A stretch of 6,077 bases of DNA, taken from the NCBI GenBank assembly GCA_031274115.1, contig JAISQP010000056.1, positions 1 to 6,077 on the forward strand. Reading direction: 5' to 3'. Positions 1-6,077 of this stretch are shown in pieces. The position numbers were made by a program, and so were the translations under genes. The first letter of the stretch is position 1. Each line of letters opens with the position of its first letter. The notes below the pieces were generated by a model, which was not told the DNA's origin, did no database searches, and was given only the letters and a program-made list of their open reading frames with translations. This DNA is from Synergistaceae bacterium (GTDB lineage Bacteria; Synergistota; Synergistia; Synergistales; Synergistaceae).

Positions 1-13
1 TAGCGGCTTTACG

Positions 14-36
14 CGGCATGGAAGTACTTCTGCCGC
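14..36. repeat. Interrupted inverted repeat at the left edge
   Basis: GCGGCA (14-19) pairs with TGCCGC (31-36), and within it GAAG-TA-CTTC pairs again, leaving a 2-base bulge. It lies beyond the deaminase stop. No T tract follows on either strand, so a classical intrinsic terminator is not supported. It may serve an unseen gene to the left. Confidence 0.3.
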
Positions 37-53
37 GGTTCGATTCACGCAGT

Positions 54-74
54 GAGCCGAAAGTTCTTTGGCTC
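54..74 (-). terminator. Hairpin 12 bases after the deaminase stop, possible terminator
   Basis: GAGCC (54-58) pairs with GGCTC (70-74), and AAAG (60-63) pairs with CTTT (66-69), with a single bulged G at 59. It is a strong stem in the position expected for a terminator of the minus-strand deaminase. It is followed by ACTGCGTG on that strand and not by Ts, so termination is uncertain; 3' end protection is an alternative. Confidence 0.35.
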
Positions 75-86
75 ATCAAACTGATA

Positions 87-623
87 TCAGTCACGCTTGA
101 GCGCCGCGTAGCGGCGCTCGATTTCATCTATCATTCTCTGCAGTTCTTCTCTGTGAGGATTGGTAGCGACGGTTTTCCTGATGCTGTGTCTCGTGAAAAA
201 AGGATTATCCTGCCTTATGTCGTCCACGCCGAAGAGATCCCTGTACATGGATCGTTCGACTCGCGGAGTCTGATCGTGTTCCCAGTTCGAGCGATCGAAG
301 AACACCCAGAGTTCCTTGAACCCGGCCCACGCTATCGCTGAGGCGCACATAGGACATGGGTCGTGCGTCGCCAGAAAGATAAGCTCATTCGTCTTAGGGC
401 GCACCGGGAGCTTGAAAAACCTGTTTATGGCGTCGATGTCCCCGTGGAAGAGCGGGTTCACTACGCGATTGTCAGCTCCCACCATAACGGAAGTGAGGGT
501 GTCCGCGCGCAGCAGGGCGCTCCCCGAAGGCAGGTTGCCTCTGGTCGACTCCGACTCGGTCAGAGGCAGAATTTCATCCCGAATTATCTCAAGCAGCATC
601 TTAATTTTCTCCGCGTCGTTCAC
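87..623 (-). CDS. Cytidine/deoxycytidylate deaminase-family protein with HxD active-site variant
   Basis: A 178-residue zinc-dependent deaminase-fold protein. Seen: an HGDIDAI motif at residues 60-66 and a PCPMC motif at 89-93, which match in order and spacing the two zinc-site signatures of the family (H-x-E and P-C-x-x-C). H60, C90 and C93 would bind zinc. The position of the catalytic proton-shuttling glutamate is Asp62, which is unusual. Family members deaminate cytidine, dCMP, guanine or tRNA adenosine; the substrate here cannot be told from sequence. The protein is probably cytosolic, since no signal peptide or membrane segment is visible. The C-terminal part (about 140-178) is charged and probably helical. 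The GTG start is supported by GAGGTG at 631-636 (minus strand), 7 bases upstream. It points the same way as gspG but lies 156 bases beyond it with no shared function evident, so it may have its own promoter. Fold call is confident; substrate and activity are open. Confidence 0.85.
   Translation of the reverse strand: MNDAEKIKMLLEIIRDEILPLTESESTRGNLPSGSALLRADTLTSVMVGADNRVVNPLFHGDIDAINRFFKLPVRPKTNELIFLATHDPCPMCASAIAWAGFKELWVFFDRSNWEHDQTPRVERSMYRDLFGVDDIRQDNPFFTRHSIRKTVATNPHREELQRMIDEIERRYAALKRD
99..119. repeat. Perfect 9-bp hairpin inside the end of the deaminase gene
   Basis: GAGCGCCGC and GCGGCGCTC flank a 3-base loop (GTA). The sequence encodes residues ERRYAAL near the C-terminus of the deaminase, so it is coding DNA with strong secondary-structure potential close to the stop codon. 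Confidence 0.45.
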
Positions 624-645
624 AGAACCGCACCTCGATTCTCAT
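601..645 (-). other. Possible 14-codon leader ORF overlapping the deaminase start
   Basis: An ATG at 643-645 opens a 14-codon frame (MRIEVRFCERRGEN, stop TAA at 601-603). It runs through the deaminase ribosome-binding site and GTG start in another frame. Translation of it could influence deaminase initiation. However, no strong Shine-Dalgarno precedes this ATG, and short frames of this size arise by chance. Listed only as a candidate. Confidence 0.12.
631..636 (-). promoter_or_regulatory. Ribosome-binding site of the deaminase gene
   Basis: GAGGTG on the minus strand ends 7 bases before the GTG codon at 621-623. It is a strong match to the 16S anti-Shine-Dalgarno and is what supports a GTG start for the deaminase. 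Confidence 0.6.
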
Positions 646-721
646 GCGCCTAGGGAAAGGCTGATTTATTGTCAGAGGCCTGAAGGGTAAAGATTAAAAC
701 CCCTATGGTCTCTGTATTCAC

Positions 722-740
722 AAACGACAGCATGTCGTTT
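722..740 (-). terminator. Perfect hairpin downstream of gspG, possible terminator
   Basis: The arms AAACGACA and TGTCGTTT (8 bp, perfect) enclose a 3-base loop, 39 bases beyond the gspG stop. On the minus strand the stem ends in TTT and is then followed by GTGAATAC rather than a long T tract. It could be a weak intrinsic terminator, an RNA 3' end stabiliser, or a protein-binding palindrome. The position fits termination of gspG; the missing T tract is the main argument against. Confidence 0.35.
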
Positions 741-779
741 CAGCGAATTAATCATCGTTTCCCCAAACCCATCCCGTCG

Positions 780-1217
780 CTAGAAGGAGTCCCAGTTGCT
801 GATATCGGCGTTTGCTCCCTCGCCGCCCTCTTTGCCGTCCGCGCCAAATGATATTACGTCGAACTCGCCCTTCGTCCCCGGGCAGACATACACAAAATCC
901 CTCTTCCACGCGTCCTTCGGCATTTTTTTCAAGTAGCCGCCCCTGGGATAATTGTTAGGCTCCGGCTGCGTGTTGGGCTTTTCGACGAGCGCCCTCAAGC
1001 CCTGTTCGGTGGTCGGGAAAAAACCGTTGTTGAGGTGGTAGAGTTCGAGAGACTGTTCTATGCCGCTTATCTGAGCCCTGGTGGTGGTGACCTTGGCGTC
1101 ATCCGACTGTCCGATGATCCGCGGCAGGACCAGCGCGGACAAAAGGCCGATTATCACCACAACCACCATTATCTCGACCAAAGTAAATCCTCGCCGCTTA
1201 TTCTTTTTTTCATTCAC
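780..1217 (-). CDS. gspG: Type II secretion-type major pseudopilin (GspG family)
   Basis: A 145-residue pseudopilin precursor, the main subunit of the short periplasmic pseudopilus that drives protein export in type II secretion. Seen: a 10-residue basic leader (MNEKKNKRRG), then the prepilin peptidase site G|FTLVE, with the conserved Glu at position 5 of the mature protein. A hydrophobic helix follows (about residues 11-32). The middle matches GspG (YHLNNGFFPTTEQGL, then a glycine/proline region and KMPKDAW). The C-terminus carries the GADGKEGGEG...DISNW segment that binds calcium in characterised GspG proteins. Start chosen at GTG 1215-1217, because GGAGG lies 8 bases upstream and gives a normal short leader. 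An ATG at 1230-1232 would add five residues and has no good ribosome-binding site. No other secretion genes or prepilin peptidase lie in the window, so partners must be elsewhere. It is transcribed away from lepA and may share a promoter region with it. Confidence 0.93.
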   Translation of the reverse strand: MNEKKNKRRGFTLVEIMVVVVIIGLLSALVLPRIIGQSDDAKVTTTRAQISGIEQSLELYHLNNGFFPTTEQGLRALVEKPNTQPEPNNYPRGGYLKKMPKDAWKRDFVYVCPGTKGEFDVISFGADGKEGGEGANADISNWDSF

Positions 1218-1225
1218 GAGCGTTG

Positions 1226-1230
1226 CCTCC
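1226..1230 (-). promoter_or_regulatory. Ribosome-binding site deciding the gspG start
   Basis: GGAGG on the minus strand lies 8 bases before the GTG at 1215-1217. It overlaps the alternative upstream ATG (1230-1232), which makes that ATG an unlikely start. Confidence 0.7.
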
Positions 1231-1262
1231 ATTTCGCAAAACCTGTTATCCACACGATCAGC

Positions 1263-1291
1263 TTGACTTGTTTATAATACGGGACGATAAT
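1263..1291 (+). promoter_or_regulatory. Candidate sigma-70-type promoter for lepA-creD-hemW
   Basis: TTGACT (1263-1268) and GATAAT (1286-1291) are each 5/6 matches to the -35 and -10 consensus, with ideal 17-base spacing. Transcription would begin near 1298, leaving an AT-rich leader of about 135 bases before lepA. A second, weaker -10-like TATGAT at 1374-1379 lacks a good -35. This is the best-looking promoter in the window, but it is predicted from sequence only. Confidence 0.55.
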
Positions 1292-1297
1292 CGTCAA
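1271..1297 (-). promoter_or_regulatory. Candidate promoter for gspG
   Basis: On the minus strand TTGACG (1292-1297) is followed by TATAAA (1271-1276) after 15 bases; TAAACA (1269-1274) can be read instead at 17-base spacing. The -35 is 5/6 to consensus. The -10 is either good with short spacing or poor with ideal spacing. Transcription would begin near 1264, leaving about 47 bases of leader before the GTG. It overlaps the candidate lepA promoter almost completely. Confidence 0.4.
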
Positions 1298-1351
1298 GAA
1301 CATTTTAAAAACCGACTTTCTCCATGACCGTCAGGACGTCGCAAATACTGG

Positions 1352-1364
1352 TCTCGACACGAGA
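1352..1364 (+). other. Small hairpin in the lepA leader
   Basis: TCTCG-ACA-CGAGA is a perfect 5-bp stem with a 3-base loop in the predicted lepA 5' leader. No T tract follows and no known riboswitch pattern is recognisable around it. It is short enough to be chance. Confidence 0.15.
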
Positions 1365-1422
1365 ACACGACATTATGATTATAGCGCAAATTCAAAAATT
1401 TTAAATAGTTTGAGTCATTCAT

Positions 1423-1428
1423 GAGGTG
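1423..1428 (+). promoter_or_regulatory. Ribosome-binding site deciding the lepA start
   Basis: GAGGTG lies 6 bases before the TTG at 1435-1437. A GTG at 1426-1428 sits inside this site and has no Shine-Dalgarno of its own, so TTG is the more likely start. Confidence 0.65.
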
Positions 1429-1434
1429 GAGTAT

Positions 1435-3270
<1,836 letters not shown>

Positions 3271-3273
3271 GTC

Positions 3274-4902
3274 ATGTTGGTGTTCAACGTCATATTTTTC
3301 ATTTTCGTCTCGGTCATACTGTTGGCTGCTGGGGCTACCGCCCTTTGGATCTGTTTCCGCTACATGACCCCGGAGGGCGAGGACACTCCGAAATGGGGCG
3401 ATCTGCGCCCCTTGAAGCGGCTCAATCTGCTGCGCAGTTCTTCCCTGACTCCAAGGATGATCGTGGCGGCTATTGTGGCGGCCTTGACGGTCATTCCCAT
3501 AACCTTCGTAAACGACCTGGTAAACGAACGATACCAGCGTTACATCAACGTCATAGACGGGATATCGTATTCGTGGGGCGGCGCGCAAACCTTTGCCGGC
3601 CCTGTCATATCGGTTCCCTACACCGAGAGATACCAGGAATCGGAGCAGATACCTCTCACCGACGCCGAGTTGTTCATCGAGCGCTCCAGGAGCGGAGACC
3701 GCAGCAGCAGGGAGATCGTCAGGACCGTTGAAAAACAGCGCGTCGCCATCGTTCTGCCGGAGGAGCTGTACATCGACGGCGACGTCAAGACCGAGCCGCG
3801 AAAACGGGGGATATACTCGACGCAGGTCTATACTGCGGGGCTCGCGGTGTCAGGCGTCTTTATAAAACCCGATTTGACCGCGCTGGGACGGCATGTCGCC
3901 GAGGTCCACTGGGATGAGGCGACCGTAGCGGTCGGTCTGTCGAGCACAAAGGCGATCCGCGAAGCGAGTGAGATGGAGTTAGCGGGAGAGAAACTCAAAT
4001 TTCTGCCGGGCACCGGCGGCAATAAAGCCCTGCCGACGGGGTTTTCGACTCAATGCGACCTGTCGTCAATCCCCGCAGACGGGCGGATTGACTTTAACTT
4101 TCAGGTATCTGTGGGAGGGTCTATGAGGCTGTTCCTCACTCCGCTTGGAGTAGTAAGCCGATTTCGCCTGAAGTCGGGATGGCCGCATCCGAATTTCACC
4201 GGCGCGGGTCTGCCGGAGTCCCGCGAAATCACTCCTCTGGGTTTCTCCGCCGAGTGGAACATCCCGAATCTCGTCAGAAACTACCCTCAGTTCGGCGACA
4301 TGGAGTCCTGGAGCGCCGTGCCGGCCGCGGACAACGATTTCGTCTTTGCGGGGGAAACAATCGCCCAGTACGGGAACAATCTGGCCGAATACGTGACGGG
4401 AGTGGAGTTCTTCGAACCCGTCTTTCACTACTCGCTCCTGCTGAGAGCGGTCAAATACGCCGTGCTCTTCATAGCCATGACCTTTCTCGGCGTGGTCATC
4501 TTCGAAAATTATTCGGGCCGGCGAAACAATATCAGGTTCAACATTATCCAATATTGCGTCATAGGGCTCGGCCTGTCCATCTTTTACCTGACGCTCCTCG
4601 CCGTCTCGGAGCATCTCGACTTCACAAAAGCATACTTCCTGGCCGCCGCGATAAACGTGGCGATGATAGGCGGCTACGTGGCGGCGGCGCTCAAGCGGTA
4701 CAGGCCCGCCCTCATGATCGCCCTGGTTCAGGCGCTCTTATACACCCTGCTCTTTTTCATACTGCGCATGGAGGACTACGCGCTGCTGGCCGGAACAGCC
4801 ATCCTGATCGTCGGTACGGCCGCGCTGATGGCCGCGACCAGAAACGTCAATCAGCCTCATGACGCGCGGGACGGCGGCAACGGCGCGCCCCGGTCAGATT
4901 GA
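3274..4902 (+). CDS. creD: CreD-family inner membrane protein with extra N-terminal membrane segment
   Basis: A 542-residue multi-pass membrane protein of the CreD family (Pfam CreD). In Enterobacteria CreD is part of the CreBC regulon and affects envelope integrity and colicin E2 tolerance; its biochemical role is unknown. Seen: a hydrophobic segment at about 4-28, a basic linker, and a second segment at 62-79 that aligns with the usual CreD N-terminus. A large, presumably periplasmic domain (about 80-394) carries family motifs RGIYSTQVY (179-187), WPHPNFTG (303-310), RNYPQ (335-339) and VEFFEPVFHY (377-386). Five hydrophobic segments follow at about 395-410, 425-447, 454-473, 479-497 and 502-521, including RMEDYALLAG. 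Enterobacterial CreD is about 450 residues and lacks the first segment. The ATG has AAGG (3261-3264) 9 bases upstream. An internal ATG at 3457 would give the standard form but has no properly spaced ribosome-binding site. No creB or creC is nearby. Confidence 0.93.
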   Translation: MLVFNVIFFIFVSVILLAAGATALWICFRYMTPEGEDTPKWGDLRPLKRLNLLRSSSLTPRMIVAAIVAALTVIPITFVNDLVNERYQRYINVIDGISYSWGGAQTFAGPVISVPYTERYQESEQIPLTDAELFIERSRSGDRSSREIVRTVEKQRVAIVLPEELYIDGDVKTEPRKRGIYSTQVYTAGLAVSGVFIKPDLTALGRHVAEVHWDEATVAVGLSSTKAIREASEMELAGEKLKFLPGTGGNKALPTGFSTQCDLSSIPADGRIDFNFQVSVGGSMRLFLTPLGVVSRFRLKSGWPHPNFTGAGLPESREITPLGFSAEWNIPNLVRNYPQFGDMESWSAVPAADNDFVFAGETIAQYGNNLAEYVTGVEFFEPVFHYSLLLRAVKYAVLFIAMTFLGVVIFENYSGRRNNIRFNIIQYCVIGLGLSIFYLTLLAVSEHLDFTKAYFLAAAINVAMIGGYVAAALKRYRPALMIALVQALLYTLLFFILRMEDYALLAGTAILIVGTAALMAATRNVNQPHDARDGGNGAPRSD

Positions 4903-5987
4903 CGGGCTTATATGTTCACGTCCCGTTCTGCGAGTCCAAATGCCCCTACTGCGCGTTCGCGAGCGCGGTAAAGGAGCGTGGCGACGAGGAGAGATACCTG
5001 GAGGCTCTTCTTGCGGAAATCTCCTTTCGCCGGCGCGGCGATCTTGCGCCGGAAACTGTTTACGTGGGGGGAGGGACTCCGACGACTCTCTCAGCGGCGG
5101 CTTGGCTGCGGCTCTCGGCGGCGCTCCGCCCTTTTTTACCGGCGCCCGGCGGAGAGGTCACGGTGGAGGCGAACCCCGGCGCCCTCTCGAAAGAGCACCT
5201 TAAACTATGGAGGGGCTGGGTATCGAGGATAAGCCTCGGGGTGCAGAGCTTCGACGATCGGGAGTTAAGTTTCCTCGGGAGAGTCCACGACGCCAGACAG
5301 GCGGCGGACGCCGCTCTGATGTGCAAATCGGCCGGTTTCGAACTCAGCCTGGACCTTATGTTCGGCCTGCCCGGACAGACACTGCGCGACTGGGCCGGGA
5401 CTCTGAGCCGCGCGGTTTCGCTCGGCGTCTCTCACATCTCGGTCTACCAGTTGAGTTTAGAACCAGGCGCCCCGTTCAGCGAAAAAAATCTTCTCCTCCC
5501 CGACGGTTATCGTCCGTACAGATACGCGCAGTGGTATCTGACGCGCAAGGGGTACGGGCAATACGAGGTGGCCAGCTTCGCGCGCCCGGGATGCGAAAGC
5601 GCGCACAACCTGAACTACTGGGACGACGGAGAATATCTGGGCCTCGGGCCTTCAGCCTGGAGCTGTCTGGGGGGAACCAGGTCTCAAAACGCCCCGTCCC
5701 TCGGCGAATACTGCCGCCTTCTGCGCGAACGGGGCAGCGCGGTCGTGTACGAGGAACGCCTCGCCCCCGGGCCCGCGGCTAGACAGGCCGCGATTTTAGC
5801 GCTCCGCGCCACGCGCGGAATAGACTGGCGAAAGTTTGAGGAAAAGCACGGCGAAGTTTTCAAGGACGAGGTGAAAAAAAAACTACAGCGTTTTCCGGAA
5901 TACCTCGTGCGAGTCGGCGACTCCTCCGCTTCGCTCACCCCCAGAGGACTTCGGGTCGCCAACAGAATATGGGAGGAGATAATCTGA
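4899..5987 (+). CDS. hemW: Radical SAM heme chaperone HemW
   Basis: A 362-residue radical S-adenosylmethionine protein of the HemW group (formerly HemN-like), close to the usual 370-380. HemW binds heme and is thought to deliver it to respiratory proteins; it lacks the coproporphyrinogen dehydrogenase activity of true HemN. Seen: the 4Fe-4S-binding C11-x3-C15-x2-C18 near the N-terminus (HVPFCESKCPYCAF), GGGTPT at 57-62, EANPG at 90-94, GVQSF at 114-118, DLMFGLPGQ at 152-160, YQLSLEPG at 183-190, and a C-terminal HNLNYW (236-241) followed by GLGPSAWS. The start is TTG at 4899-4901: an in-frame stop at 4860-4862 excludes anything longer, and the next methionine (141) would remove the iron-sulfur site. 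The TTG overlaps the creD stop as TTGA and no strong ribosome-binding site is visible, so translation is probably coupled to creD. HemW versus HemN is judged from length and the N-terminal motif. Confidence 0.95.
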   Translation: MTGLYVHVPFCESKCPYCAFASAVKERGDEERYLEALLAEISFRRRGDLAPETVYVGGGTPTTLSAAAWLRLSAALRPFLPAPGGEVTVEANPGALSKEHLKLWRGWVSRISLGVQSFDDRELSFLGRVHDARQAADAALMCKSAGFELSLDLMFGLPGQTLRDWAGTLSRAVSLGVSHISVYQLSLEPGAPFSEKNLLLPDGYRPYRYAQWYLTRKGYGQYEVASFARPGCESAHNLNYWDDGEYLGLGPSAWSCLGGTRSQNAPSLGEYCRLLRERGSAVVYEERLAPGPAARQAAILALRATRGIDWRKFEEKHGEVFKDEVKKKLQRFPEYLVRVGDSSASLTPRGLRVANRIWEEII

Positions 5988-6077
5988 GCCGCTAGCAGCC
6001 TGTCGGATTTAACCGGCTACTTGCCGCCGTTCGCGACTCGCTACGCCAACGAACGCTCGCTATGGGCATCCGTACCT
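5988..6077. other. Non-coding tail after hemW with an inverted repeat
   Basis: No continuing gene is visible. On the plus strand stops follow at once. On the minus strand one frame stays open from the edge to a TAG at 5992-5994, giving a low-complexity arginine/serine-rich translation that does not look like a real protein. CGTTCG (6028-6033) and CGAACG (6050-6055) form an inverted repeat. The stretch does not resemble an intrinsic terminator and could be the edge of a dispersed repeat or mobile element. Confidence 0.35.

Larger units (their letters stand above)
624..779. other. Intergenic gap between the deaminase and gspG
   Basis: No gene of credible size is visible on either strand. The minus strand should hold the end of the gspG transcript and possibly a promoter for the deaminase. 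A weak TTTACC/TAAATC pair with 17-base spacing can be read on the minus strand near 660-700, but it is not convincing. The only clear structure is the hairpin at 722-740. Confidence 0.5.
1262..1298. repeat. Inverted repeats over the divergent promoters, possible operator
   Basis: CTTGAC (1262-1267) and GTCAAG (1293-1298) form a perfect inverted repeat whose arms coincide with the two -35 boxes. Inside it, GACGAT-A-ATCGTC (1283-1295) is a perfect 13-base palindrome spanning the lepA -10 box and the gspG -35 box. Such dyads are typical regulator sites, but the outer symmetry may simply reflect two similar -35 boxes facing each other. Confidence 0.35.

Noticed and set aside
1..8. TAGCGGCT at the left edge and its reverse complement at 5987-5994
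   Set aside because: An 8-base inverted match across 6 kb is expected by chance, and the left copy simply begins at the window boundary.
31..55. GGTTCGATTC, which resembles a tRNA T-loop
   Set aside because: The flanking bases do not form a 5-bp T stem, and no acceptor, D or anticodon arms can be built around it.
1426..1434. In-frame GTG three codons upstream of the chosen lepA start
   Set aside because: It sits within the ribosome-binding site used by the TTG and has no Shine-Dalgarno of its own.
4179..4862. Plus-strand open frame of 227 codons inside creD
   Set aside because: It is a shadow of the creD coding sequence in another frame, with arginine-rich, motif-free translation.

Overview
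This is a compact, GC-rich bacterial window with five protein-coding genes and no RNA gene, CRISPR array or recognisable transposase. A type II secretion-type pseudopilin implies a double-membraned (diderm) bacterium. CreD adds weaker support for that. Frequent ATA and AGG codons within otherwise GC-rich genes, together with a lepA-hemW linkage, would fit an anaerobic phylum such as Synergistota, but that placement is a guess and needs a phylogeny of LepA or HemW.

Layout. Bases 1-119 hold a cluster of inverted repeats after, and reaching into, the end of a leftward gene. This gene (87-623, minus) encodes a cytidine/deoxycytidylate-deaminase-fold protein with an unusual HxD in place of HxE. 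A 156-base gap (624-779) contains one perfect hairpin. A leftward gspG-type major pseudopilin gene follows (780-1217, minus). The AT-rich 1218-1434 region separates gspG from the rightward genes. It carries two candidate promoters that face opposite ways and overlap almost completely at 1262-1298.

The rightward block lepA (1435-3270), creD (3274-4902), hemW (4899-5987) is tightly packed, with a 3-base gap and then a 4-base overlap, so it is very probably one operon. LepA (EF4) is a ribosomal GTPase, HemW is a radical-SAM heme chaperone, and CreD is a multi-pass envelope protein of poorly known function. lepA-hemW adjacency is known in several bacterial groups, and creD between them is the odd part. 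Bases 5988-6077 are non-coding and contain an inverted repeat that may belong to a dispersed repeat or mobile-element end.

Four of the five genes appear to use non-ATG starts (GTG, GTG, TTG, TTG). I did not find a convincing new multi-gene system. The most notable points are the interlocked promoter region, the HGD deaminase, and the creD insertion with its extra N-terminal membrane segment.
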